A stretch of DNA of 13,195 bases from Victivallales bacterium (GTDB taxonomy: Bacteria; Verrucomicrobiota; Lentisphaeria; Oligosphaerales; Oligosphaeraceae). Positions within the stretch are counted from its first letter, which is position 1. Every line of letters starts with the position of its first letter. The translations under genes and the position numbers were made by a program. Below are positions 1 to 7,400 of this stretch, piece by piece. The notes under the pieces are model-generated. The model searched no databases and had not been told where the DNA came from. It worked only from the letters and a program-made list of their open reading frames with translations. The DNA is taken from positions 1 through 13,195 of the forward strand of contig JAGCSE010000270.1 in the NCBI GenBank assembly GCA_017964325.1, given 5' to 3'.

Positions 1-1
1 A

Positions 2-1147
2 GGCGTCGTGAAAAAGGACGGCCGCTTCGAGTTCGACTGCCCGCTGCCGGCCTGCGGCGGACTGATGCTGTTCGTCAACGACAAGGCGGCGAATGACGCA
101 ACGGCCGATTTGAAGGCACTTTACGCCACGAATCCCGTGAAATCGCTCTGCAGTTGCATGACGCTGAAATCCGCGCAGGACAACATCCTGACGTTGGATC
201 GCTGCCGCTATCGCGTCGATGGCGGCGACTGGCAGTGCACCGATGTCATCCAGTTGCAGTCGCGTCTCGTCCTGCTGAAGCGAGATTTGGATTTGGAAAT
301 GGAATTCGAATTCACGGCGGCGGACGACTACGACATGAACGCCGATCTGTATCTGGCGGTCGAAACGCCGGACCGTTTCCAATTCACGTTGAACGGCGTC
401 GCGTTCCCCGCGATGGATCTGGGATACGTCTTTGACAAGTCGTTCCGCCGCATTGCCTTGCCGAAAAACGTCAAGGCCGGCAAGAACGTCATCGGCATGC
501 GCACGACCTATCATCAGCCGCAATGGCTGTACGACAAATTGGAGGCCGCCAAGAAGTTCGAGACGGAATACAACATGCTGACGTTCGATACGGAAATGGA
601 AAGCATCTACCTCCTGGGCGCGTTCTCCGTCCGCCACAACGGCGCCGTCGAGACGCTGCCGCGCGAGGCCGTCCGCTACAACGGGACGTTTGAAATCGGC
701 GCGTCGCTCATCGGCAAATCCATTGACGGCAAGGACTTTGTGGCTTCTGGCTATCCGTTCTTCGCGGGTGTCGCAACGATGGCGAAGACTTTCGAACTGA
801 CGGCGGACGAGGCGAAAGCCGCCAAAGTGCTGAGCTTCACGCCGCAGGGCGCGAACAGCTGGAAGGTGATCGTGAACGGCAAGGAAGCGGGAACCTGCTA
901 CTGGGCGCCGTACGCCGTTTGCGTGGAAGGACTGCTGAAAGAAGGCGAAAACACGGTTGAGTTCGAATTGACGCAAAGTCTCCGCAACATGCTGGGGCCG
1001 CATCACTTGCAGGAAGGCGAAAGCTACGCCGTCCATACGATGTCGTTCAACCGCGAGGCGAATTTCGTCGGCCATCGGCCGCCTGCGTACAACGAAGGCT
1101 ATTGCTTCGTGGAAATCGGGCTGAAGGATATTGCTTTAAACTGCTAG
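2..1147 (+). CDS. C-terminal part of a large beta-sandwich (glycoside-hydrolase-associated) protein, 5' truncated by the window edge
   Basis: The frame is open from base 2 to the TAG at 1145-1147. The GTG at 8 is an ordinary in-frame Val codon, not a convincing start, so at least 381 codons of a longer gene are visible. The residues alternate in a beta-rich way (for example FEFDCPL, EMEFEFTAADDY, FQFTLNGVAF, WKVIVNGKEAG, NTVEFELTQSLRN). This fits two or more galactose-binding-like or jelly-roll modules, each with a 'VNGKEAG...W.PY.V.V...L..G.N.VEFEL' pattern typical of accessory domains of GH2-type and rhamnosidase-type enzymes. The string LRNMLGPHH near the C-terminus is, from memory, common at the ends of such large bacterial glycosidase-like proteins. 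No catalytic domain is visible, so the substrate cannot be named. The gene is GC-rich compared with the AT-rich gene junctions downstream. Its last codons, GCT TTA AAC TGC TAG, form a possible -1 slippery site, and the stop codon is the first copy of the 9-bp repeat motif CTAG. Coding status is very sure; function is moderate at best. Confidence 0.85.
   Translation, partial: GVVKKDGRFEFDCPLPACGGLMLFVNDKAANDATADLKALYATNPVKSLCSCMTLKSAQDNILTLDRCRYRVDGGDWQCTDVIQLQSRLVLLKRDLDLEMEFEFTAADDYDMNADLYLAVETPDRFQFTLNGVAFPAMDLGYVFDKSFRRIALPKNVKAGKNVIGMRTTYHQPQWLYDKLEAAKKFETEYNMLTFDTEMESIYLLGAFSVRHNGAVETLPREAVRYNGTFEIGASLIGKSIDGKDFVASGYPFFAGVATMAKTFELTADEAKAAKVLSFTPQGANSWKVIVNGKEAGTCYWAPYAVCVEGLLKEGENTVEFELTQSLRNMLGPHHLQEGESYAVHTMSFNREANFVGHRPPAYNEGYCFVEIGLKDIALNC
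1135..1141 (+). other. Candidate -1 ribosomal frameshift slippery heptamer (T TTA AAC)
   Basis: In the reading frame of the gene ending at 1147 the codons are GCT TTA AAC TGC TAG, so TTTAAAC has exactly the X XXY YYZ phase needed for tandem -1 slippage. It is the same heptamer as the classical coronavirus signal UUUAAAC. After slippage, translation would continue from base 1141 as CTG CTA GAA GCT and run through the tandem repeat to TGA at 1453-1455. The repeat RNA downstream is self-complementary (units can form CUAGA-AGC-UCUAG hairpins), so it could act as a stimulator. This heptamer is usually less efficient in bacteria than A AAA AAG. One such heptamer near a stop can also arise by chance. 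Confidence 0.35.
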
Positions 1148-1455
1148 AAGCTCTAGAAGCTCTAGAAGCTCTAGAAGCTCTAGAAGCTCTAGAAGCTCTA
1201 GAAGCTCTAGAAGCTCTAGAGGCGCTAGAGGCGCTAGAAGCTCTAGAAGCTCTAGAGGCGCTAGAGGCGCTAGAAGCTCTAGAGGCGCTAGAAGCGCTAG
1301 AAGCTCTAGAGGCGCTAGAGGCGCTAGAAGCTCTAGAGGCGCTAGAGGCTCTAGAGGCGCTAGAGGCGCTAGAGGTGCTAGAAGCTCTAGAAACGCTAGA
1401 GGCGCTAGAGGCACTAGAAAGGCTAGAAGCTCTAGAGGCGCTGGAATATACATGA
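1141..1455 (+). other. Possible frameshift-expressed (Leu-Glu-Ala)n C-terminal tail
   Basis: Read in the -1 frame relative to the upstream gene, bases 1141-1452 give 104 codons: Leu-Leu, then Glu-Ala-Leu repeats, ending Glu-Tyr-Thr before TGA at 1453-1455. Only three of 33 repeat units change an amino acid in this frame (Ala to Val, Thr and Arg). The tail would be strongly helical and acidic. It would need the slippage at 1135-1141; an independent start at the ATG of 1102, inside the upstream gene, is possible but has no clear ribosome binding site. It may equally be untranslated satellite DNA whose 9-bp unit keeps the frame open automatically. Confidence 0.3.
1144..1443 (+). repeat. 9-bp tandem repeat array, 33 units (GAAGCTCTA / GAGGCGCTA)
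   Basis: From 1147 to 1443 there are 33 contiguous 9-bp units, preceded by CTA at 1144. Fifteen read GAAGCTCTA, twelve are the GAGGCGCTA type (the last ends in CTG), and six are single variants: GAAGCGCTA, GAGGCTCTA, GAGGTGCTA, GAAACGCTA, GAGGCACTA and GAAAGGCTA. The first eight units are identical and variation grows towards the 3' end, as expected if expansion is recent at the 5' end. The array contains the stop codon of the upstream gene and ends 21 bp before the next start codon. In one + frame it encodes Leu-Glu-Ala repeats, and nearly all unit differences fall at third codon positions of that frame. Units contain the palindromes TCTAGA and AGCT, so both DNA and RNA can fold. There are no spacers, so it is not a CRISPR array. 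Confidence 0.97.
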
Positions 1456-1464
1456 AAGATTATT

Positions 1465-4182
1465 ATGAATAAAACTAATAAAGTAATATTTATATTATTT
1501 CTTGTAACAATATCACTGCAAAGCAAGACGCTTTACGTCTCGCCGCAAGGCGATGACACCGCTATTGGAAGCGAAGAAAAGCCGTTGGCGAGCCTTGACG
1601 GGGCTCGCCGGCGTGTGCGGCAACTTCGTGTGCAGGGGGTGAAAGAGGAAATCACCGTGCTGTTCGAAGATGGCGTCTATCCGTTGAAAGAGCCAGTCCG
1701 TTTCACGCCGCTGGACAGCGGAACAGGGCAGGGGAAGACTGTTTACAAAGCGTTGGATGGAAAGTCTGTCATCTTCGATGGCGGTCGCCACGTGACAAAC
1801 ATCGAAGTCATGTCGAATGGCCACTGGCGGGCCTTCATTCCAGAAGTCGCTGAAGGAAAGGTTTACTATGAACAGCTTTACGTCAATGGGGAACACGCAA
1901 TTCGCGCACGAACGCCGAATGTCCAGAAACCATGGGACTATTTCTACATCCGCCGTCCGATTGAACGCGGTCGCAACCCGTTGACGGGCAATCGTGAAAA
2001 TCTTTCCCATACGGCGTTCTACGCGGAAAAGGACGATATCGCGCCGCTGGCGGGATATTCCCAAAAGGATTTGAACGACATCGTGCTCGTCGCCTACCAT
2101 TCTTGGGAGACGTCACGGCAACGGTTGGCGGTTGTCGATGGCAAGACGGGATTCGTCATGGCGACAGGCGGCATGGCGTGGCCGTACATGCGTTGGGGAG
2201 GACGTCAACGCTACCATCTGGAGAACTATCGCGAAGCATTGGATGCTGAACACGAATGGTTTCTTGGGCGTGACGGCTGGCTGGAATACATTCCAGATCC
2301 AGATCAAAAGCCTAATACGACGGAACTTGTGTTTCCTGTCACGTCATCGTTCATGGAAATCGAAGGCGATGAAGACATGGGGCTGTATGTGTCGAACATC
2401 GCGTTCGAAGGGCTGATGTTCCGCCATTCGGGCTACATTCTGCCGCCGCACGGCCATAGCTGCGGGCAGGCGGAAATGGACATTCCCGCCGTCGTCCATC
2501 TTGTCAATGCGACGGGCATTGATTTCAGAAATTGCGAAATCGGCGCAATCGGCACGTATGGCATTCATTTCGATAAAGGTTGCTACAACAACAGCTTGCG
2601 GCAGTGCTGGATACACGACATGGGCGCGGGCGGTGTGAAAATCGGCGTCGGTTGGGGCGTGAGAGTGCCGTCGGAAGAATTGGCCGTCCGCAAGCAGACG
2701 ATTGACAACTGCATCATCCAGAGCGGCGGACGCATCCACCACGGCGCCATCGGCGTGTGGATTGGACACAGTTGCGACAACGTCGTGACGCATAACGACA
2801 TCGGCGATTTGTTCTACACGGGCATATCCGTCGGCTGGACATGGGGCTACGCGCCAACAGTCAGCGTCCGCAACAAGATAGAATTCAACCACATCCATGA
2901 CATCGGACAGGGCGTGTTGAGCGACATGGGCGGCGTCTATACGCTCGGCTATGCGAAAGGCACGACCGTCAGCAACAACTATATCCATCACGTCTATTCA
3001 TACGACTACTACGGCGCAGGCGGGCAGGGCCTCTACACGGATGAAGGTTCGGCGGAAATCGTCATGGAAAACAATCTTGTCCACCATGTGCGCAGCGGTT
3101 GCTTCCATCAGCATTATGGTCGCGACAACATCATCCGCAACAACATCTTAGCGTTTAGCATGAATGGCCAGATCCAGAGGTCGCGCATCGAAGACCACCG
3201 CAGTTTCGCGTTCACGAACAACATCGTCTATTGGGACAACAAGAGTCCGTTGTTCAGCCGCAAGACGACGGATGAACATGTGGAGGTCCATCATAACATG
3301 TATTGGAACACGGCGGATGCCGTGACATTCAATGGACTGTCGTTCGAAGACTGGAAAAAGACTGGCCATGGCGACGGCGATGTCATTGAAGATCCGCTGT
3401 TCGTCGATCCCGAACATGGCGATTTCCATTTCAGGGCAGGCTCACCTTATGAAAAGATTGGTTTCAAGCCGTTCGATTATATAAAGGCGGGCGTCTATGG
3501 CGATATGGCGTGGATCAAGAAAGCGCTGACATTGCAAGTTGCTGACGTGCAATTGACTCCTCCTCCACCGCCACGTCCATTCGAGATTCTCGACGGCGGT
3601 TTCGAAGAGTACGATGAAGGCGAAAAGCCAATGGATGCAACGGTTTATGCTGATAACCAACCGCTTATCCGCGTCACATCGGACAATGCGCGGCATGGAA
3701 AAAAATGCCTGAAAGTGTCGGACAAGCCTGGCCTTTCCGCCAAATACAACCCGCACTTCCATTACAACCCGCATCTGAAGGACGGCGTCGCCACGCTGGA
3801 GTTCGACATCAGCATCGATGAGAAGCTCGTGTATTACATTGAAATGCGCGAATATCCTTCAGGAAAGAACTTTATAACAGGTCCTAGCATTTCGTTCGAA
3901 AACGGCGCTCTTATCCACAAGGATGGCGATAAACAGACGACGCTCATGAAGATGCCGCCGCGGAAGTGGTTCCACATCGCCATGAAAACGGATCTGGGCG
4001 ACAATCCAAAGGAGACCTTCGAGCTGATGGTCACACCAGACGGCGGTGAACCGAAGTCGTTTACGTTGAAGAAGATGAATAAAAATATGAAGCATTTGGA
4101 CTGGTTCGGTTTCGTGGCGGATGGCGAAGATTTCGCCGACTGCTGGCTGGACAATATTCAGTTGAAAGTGGTTAGTGAGTAG
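1465..4182 (+). CDS. Secreted right-handed parallel beta-helix protein, GH141-like, with C-terminal beta-sandwich domain
   Basis: This 905-residue protein starts with a signal peptide (two Lys, then a hydrophobic stretch VIFILFLVTISL, probable cleavage near residue 20). The mature start, LYVSPQGDDTAIGSEEKP followed by an Ala/Arg-rich helix, is the hallmark entry of bacterial parallel beta-helix glycosidases of the GH141/GH120 type. Features shared with that group include 'VIFDGG' (about residue 105), 'HAIRARTPN', 'VAYHSWETSRQRL' and 'RYHLENYREALD..HEWFLGRDGWLEYIPD' (about residues 245-275). From about residue 300 to 640 there are Asn-rich coils such as NNYIHHVYS and RNNILAF, the repeated turns of the helix. 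A proline run at 699-703 links to a C-terminal beta-sandwich of about 200 residues (LDGGFEEYDEGE onward), probably carbohydrate-binding. It likely cleaves a side chain or backbone of a plant or host glycan outside the cytoplasm; which bond is unknown. The start at 1465 gives the signal peptide; no good Shine-Dalgarno precedes it. The last residues (VVSE-stop) are encoded by a heptanucleotide repeat. The fold is sure, the GH141 assignment moderate. Confidence 0.85.
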   Translation: MNKTNKVIFILFLVTISLQSKTLYVSPQGDDTAIGSEEKPLASLDGARRRVRQLRVQGVKEEITVLFEDGVYPLKEPVRFTPLDSGTGQGKTVYKALDGKSVIFDGGRHVTNIEVMSNGHWRAFIPEVAEGKVYYEQLYVNGEHAIRARTPNVQKPWDYFYIRRPIERGRNPLTGNRENLSHTAFYAEKDDIAPLAGYSQKDLNDIVLVAYHSWETSRQRLAVVDGKTGFVMATGGMAWPYMRWGGRQRYHLENYREALDAEHEWFLGRDGWLEYIPDPDQKPNTTELVFPVTSSFMEIEGDEDMGLYVSNIAFEGLMFRHSGYILPPHGHSCGQAEMDIPAVVHLVNATGIDFRNCEIGAIGTYGIHFDKGCYNNSLRQCWIHDMGAGGVKIGVGWGVRVPSEELAVRKQTIDNCIIQSGGRIHHGAIGVWIGHSCDNVVTHNDIGDLFYTGISVGWTWGYAPTVSVRNKIEFNHIHDIGQGVLSDMGGVYTLGYAKGTTVSNNYIHHVYSYDYYGAGGQGLYTDEGSAEIVMENNLVHHVRSGCFHQHYGRDNIIRNNILAFSMNGQIQRSRIEDHRSFAFTNNIVYWDNKSPLFSRKTTDEHVEVHHNMYWNTADAVTFNGLSFEDWKKTGHGDGDVIEDPLFVDPEHGDFHFRAGSPYEKIGFKPFDYIKAGVYGDMAWIKKALTLQVADVQLTPPPPPRPFEILDGGFEEYDEGEKPMDATVYADNQPLIRVTSDNARHGKKCLKVSDKPGLSAKYNPHFHYNPHLKDGVATLEFDISIDEKLVYYIEMREYPSGKNFITGPSISFENGALIHKDGDKQTTLMKMPPRKWFHIAMKTDLGDNPKETFELMVTPDGGEPKSFTLKKMNKNMKHLDWFGFVADGEDFADCWLDNIQLKVVSE

Positions 4183-4201
4183 TGGTTAGTGGTTAGTGGT
4201 T
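4167..4201 (+). repeat. Heptanucleotide array AGTGGTT x5 spanning a stop codon
   Basis: Five contiguous 7-bp units: AGTGGTT, AGTGAGT, AGTGGTT, AGTGGTT, AGTGGTT. The stop codon TAG of the beta-helix gene (4180-4182) lies inside the array, so its last four residues are repeat-encoded. The array ends three bases before the ATG of the next gene and fills the entire 22-bp intergenic gap except AAC. It also creates a GTG (4196) in frame with the next gene, which is not needed as a start. Confidence 0.9.
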
Positions 4202-4204
4202 AAC

Positions 4205-7075
4205 ATGAAAAAACTGTCATTGATACTAATGATACTAACGGTGAGCGCCTTTGCTGAGAATCTTTCGACGGAACCGTCCGCTTGGTCCGTGCAGAACAGC
4301 TTCTTCTGGAAATTTAGCAACGATACCCTGCTGGCTCAGCAGGGTAGCCCAAAATTCCAATTGTACAAGCTGGCACCGTATTCAAAGGAATGCGAAATCG
4401 AAGTCGTCGTTACTCCCATTGAACGCAGGACGACTAGTTGGGGCGTCGGTGGGGTCATCCTTTATCAGGATGATGAGCACTATTGGCAGTTCGCGCTAGT
4501 CGATGTTCCCAATGATTTGAAGGGGAAGATGCCACCATTTTATGAGTTACATGAGATGTTTGAGGGAAAATGGCCATATCGTGACAATTACCAGGAGGTT
4601 GTGGTAAATGATTATGAAAAATGGCGTTATGGTGAAGCATATCGCCTAAAATTGGCACTTAAGGACAATCTCCTGACAGGAACCGTTACGAAACAGGATG
4701 GAACGATTTGCTATGAAAAAGTCATCAAATTGACGAATCCGCAGGCCACGCGAATTGTTCGTCCAGCCTTGAAATGCAGTGGGTTGCGTTTGCTTTTTGA
4801 AAAGCCTGCCGCCGTTTGGGGCGAAGCTGTTGATTTCGTTCCGCCAGAAGAAAAAGCCGTCAAGAAAGAATTCCCCCCATACGATTGTACAAGCTATGTG
4901 CCTGATATTCAAGAAAAAGCGACGGGATTCTTCCGCGTGCAGAAACTGGCGGATGGTCGTTGGTGGATCATCGATCCAATAGGCCGCGGCTTTGTCGCTT
5001 TTGGCATTGATCATTGTACATATTCAGGACATCGTTGTGAGGAGCTTGGCAAATATGTCCATAAGGAGCTGAATGACCAGAAATTCAAAAGCAAGGAGGA
5101 ATGGGCGGAAAAGACATCCAAGTTGTTGAAAGACTGGGGCTTTAATCTACTGACAGCCAGTGTTTCGCCAGAAATCAAGCACAAGGGGATTCCGCATGCG
5201 CAGTTCGCTGGCATAGGGGCGAATTTCGCCACGCTGGCGGAGGAGTTCGCCATTATGCATGGCAACGGCAATCCAGGAACGATGTTTCCGAACGTCTTCC
5301 ATCCAGATTTCCAAAATTATTGCGACTATGCCTGGGAGATGCAAACAAGAGATTGGCGGGACGACCCTTGGGTGTTTGGTTATTTCATCGACAACGAGCT
5401 CTGCTGGTTTGGAGAGCGTCGCCAGCCGAAGAGCGGCCTGTTCAATGCGACGATGCAAAAAAATGCCGCCCATACCGCAAAAATCGCCCTGAAGAATCTA
5501 TTGAAGGAAAAAGCCAATGGCGATATCGCCGTTTTCAACAGGCAGTGGAATCAGAAGCTAACGGATTTCGAACAGATTCTCCAATTGACGGAACTGCCTG
5601 AAATGACAGACGAACAAATTGAATTGAAACATGACTTTTTGGCGTTGTGCGCAGAAAATTATTTCCGCATTATCAGTGAAAGCTTCCGAAAGTACGATCC
5701 GAACCATCTACTGCTGGGCAGCCGTTTCGCAGGTGTCAGTCTTCATGACGAAGTCATCTGGAAAGCCGCTGGAAAGTATTGTGATATCGTGACTTGGAAT
5801 CATTATGGCACAGTTGATCTGGATATGGAGGCGGCTTTCGAGTTCTCATCACACGGCAAGACGCTGACAGAGGCTTTCGGTCAGGCCTATCAATGGTCGC
5901 AGAAGCCTGGCATGCTGACGGAATGGTCGTTTCCCGCATTGGATGCCGGACTGCCGAGTACGCATGGAGCGGGGCAGCGTTTTTTCACGCAGGCGGAACG
6001 TGCGAAGGCGACAGGCATCTATGCGAAGACGTTGCTGTCCATGCCGTTCATGGTTGGTTATGACTATTTCATGTGGGTCGATGAGCCTAAATTGGGCATT
6101 TCCAAGAAGTTCCCGGAAAATTCAAATTATGGTCTCATCAGTGAAGACTACAAGATTTACACGGAAGTCGTCGATGTGTTCAAAGAGATTCAGAAGGAGC
6201 CTGCCAAATACCGCCGCAAACCGTTGCCACCGCCGAAAACGAAGCTCGTCGTTGGTGCAGGCAATTTGTATAAGAAATTGAAAAACAAGCGATTGGCTAT
6301 GAAGGCGATACAGCCGGACAAGGCTTTTTCGGTTGTCGTGTCGGAGGATCATCGTTGTTTTCGCGTCTCCAATGGTTGTATCACGTTGGAAAACAAAGGC
6401 AATCAGGCGGGAGCGGAAATAACCATGGACGGCGTGAAGTTCGGTGATTTCAATATCATGCTGTATTACCTTAATGATAAGAATGAGAAACGCTGGACAA
6501 ACGCGAGCGTTCTTGATCAAGCAGACATCGCCGTGAACGGAGACGTGCTTGTGCTGACGGCGAAAGTCCACAAGGGCGTGGAGGCTGTGGATCAGAAGTT
6601 CGACGCTGTGTCAGATAATCCGTTTGAGTTCACCTATCAGATCACTATGCAGCCGAATACAGATTGGTTTCTTGCGGAAGTCATTGAATTGAAGAATATT
6701 GATACAAACAGAGATTTGAAGGTGCAAGGTATTTATCTGCGCCTTTATCCAAATTTCAAACCTGTGGACCTGACACCGATGAATGTTCCTAGATTATGGA
6801 AAGGCAACATCTTATCCGTTTGGAAGGAGCAGGATGGCGACCGATATTTGGGCGTGACGGCGCAGTATCATCAAGATTTAACGCGCACTTACTGGATTAC
6901 GCCAAATGATGGCTACTGCCATGCGGATGCATGGCGGGAGATCGATACGACGTTGAAACCGCAGGAGGCCATCCGTTTCGACAACCCGCTTTATCTGCTC
7001 AACTATTTGGGCAGAGGTGATTTGGATACTTTGAAAGCACATGAGAAACGACTGCTGAAACTGGAAAGGAATTAA
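4205..7075 (+). CDS. Secreted clan GH-A glycoside hydrolase (agarase / beta-galactosidase-like)
   Basis: I chose ATG 4205 (956 residues) because it gives a clean signal peptide, MKKLSLILMILTVSAFA, with an AxA-type cleavage site after residue 17. The in-frame GTG at 4196 comes from a tandem repeat. Residues 20-200 look like a LamG/DUF1080-like beta-sandwich (for example VGGVILYQDDEHYWQFALV). A TIM-barrel domain begins near residue 240 with FFRVQKLADGRWWIIDPIGRGFVAFG, an entry string familiar from proteins annotated as beta-agarases. The clan GH-A catalytic pair is visible: the acid/base in FGYFIDNELCWF (Asn397-Glu398) and the nucleophile in GMLTEWSFP (Glu573), with TWNHYG (about 530-535) between them. 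Residues from about 690 to the end form another beta-sandwich. The enzyme would act in the periplasm or outside the cell as a retaining exo- or endo-glycosidase, probably together with the beta-helix protein just upstream (22-bp gap, same strand). Whether it belongs to GH42, GH50, GH86 or a related family cannot be settled by eye. The stop TAA is part of a heptamer repeat. Confidence 0.85.
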   Translation: MKKLSLILMILTVSAFAENLSTEPSAWSVQNSFFWKFSNDTLLAQQGSPKFQLYKLAPYSKECEIEVVVTPIERRTTSWGVGGVILYQDDEHYWQFALVDVPNDLKGKMPPFYELHEMFEGKWPYRDNYQEVVVNDYEKWRYGEAYRLKLALKDNLLTGTVTKQDGTICYEKVIKLTNPQATRIVRPALKCSGLRLLFEKPAAVWGEAVDFVPPEEKAVKKEFPPYDCTSYVPDIQEKATGFFRVQKLADGRWWIIDPIGRGFVAFGIDHCTYSGHRCEELGKYVHKELNDQKFKSKEEWAEKTSKLLKDWGFNLLTASVSPEIKHKGIPHAQFAGIGANFATLAEEFAIMHGNGNPGTMFPNVFHPDFQNYCDYAWEMQTRDWRDDPWVFGYFIDNELCWFGERRQPKSGLFNATMQKNAAHTAKIALKNLLKEKANGDIAVFNRQWNQKLTDFEQILQLTELPEMTDEQIELKHDFLALCAENYFRIISESFRKYDPNHLLLGSRFAGVSLHDEVIWKAAGKYCDIVTWNHYGTVDLDMEAAFEFSSHGKTLTEAFGQAYQWSQKPGMLTEWSFPALDAGLPSTHGAGQRFFTQAERAKATGIYAKTLLSMPFMVGYDYFMWVDEPKLGISKKFPENSNYGLISEDYKIYTEVVDVFKEIQKEPAKYRRKPLPPPKTKLVVGAGNLYKKLKNKRLAMKAIQPDKAFSVVVSEDHRCFRVSNGCITLENKGNQAGAEITMDGVKFGDFNIMLYYLNDKNEKRWTNASVLDQADIAVNGDVLVLTAKVHKGVEAVDQKFDAVSDNPFEFTYQITMQPNTDWFLAEVIELKNIDTNRDLKVQGIYLRLYPNFKPVDLTPMNVPRLWKGNILSVWKEQDGDRYLGVTAQYHQDLTRTYWITPNDGYCHADAWREIDTTLKPQEAIRFDNPLYLLNYLGRGDLDTLKAHEKRLLKLERN

Positions 7076-7104
7076 CAATTAACAATTCACAATTCACAAT
7101 TATA
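7070..7104 (+). repeat. Heptanucleotide array AATTAAC/AATTCAC at the 3' end of the GH-A gene
   Basis: Five units in phase: AATTAAC, AATTAAC, AATTCAC, AATTCAC, AATTATA. The TAA stop codon of the hydrolase (7073-7075) lies in the first unit. A weaker period-7 pattern continues to about 7178 (units beginning GTGAATC, ATTGGAA, GTGAATC, ATGGAAA, GTGAAAA, GTATGGA, GTGTGAG, TTGTTAA, TAGTTAG, TTGTTAA). The sequence of the first two units recurs as an exact inverted copy at 7387-7400. Confidence 0.85.
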
Positions 7105-7400
7105 AGATGTGAATCATTGGAAGTGAATCATGGAAAGTGAAAAGTATGGAGTGTGAGTTGTTAATAGTTAGTTGTTAAGACAGTATTCTCAAAAACTTTT
7201 AAGGTTGTGGATTTCAAGCCCCATGGGGGCGGCGGGAATTTAGCCGTGGGTGAAGCGAACGCTAAAGGCGTGAACGTAACCCACGGTAGAGCAATAAAAT
7301 ACAGAAAGAACCGCGTAGCGGTGGTAGGAACATTTGAACTAAATATAAAAAAGGAAATAGTTTACGACTTTAGAAAGGCGTATCTAGTTAATTGTTAATT
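7070..7400. repeat. 14-bp perfect inverted repeat bounding the intergenic interval
   Basis: AATTAACAATTAAC at 7070-7083 and its exact reverse complement GTTAATTGTTAATT at 7387-7400 face each other across 303 bp. The next inward units on the left (AATTCAC, 7084-7097) are complementary to the AATTGTG/GTGAATT units just outside the right copy (7412-7439). The arms are low-complexity heptamers, so this may be two members of one repeat family in opposite orientation and not transposon ends. The left arm overlaps the hydrolase stop codon. Confidence 0.6.

Noticed and set aside
1144..1443. CRISPR array
   Set aside because: Units are 9 bp and contiguous, with no spacers and no cas genes nearby.
1136..1453. 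105-codon open frame on - with Glu-Leu-Leu / Ala-Pro-Leu repeats
   Set aside because: A 9-bp unit without stops keeps several frames open automatically; amino acids change between units, so no coding constraint is seen here.
1047..1526. 159-codon open frame on - with Ser-Arg-Ala/Ser-Ser repeats
   Set aside because: It is antisense through the 9-bp array and two gene edges. Unit differences are nonsynonymous in this frame and it has no ribosome binding site or family signal.
2344..2991. 215-codon open frame on - inside the beta-helix gene
   Set aside because: It lies wholly antisense to a well-supported gene and arises from its GC-biased codon pattern; no motif was found.
4196..4204. GTG start for the GH-A hydrolase
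   Set aside because: The GTG is produced by the AGTGGTT array. ATG 4205 gives a canonical signal peptide directly.
7207..7398. 63-codon open frame in the intergenic interval
   Set aside because: It runs through three palindromes, has an odd composition (Gly/His/Lys/Asn) and no recognisable family. Non-coding repeat DNA explains it better.
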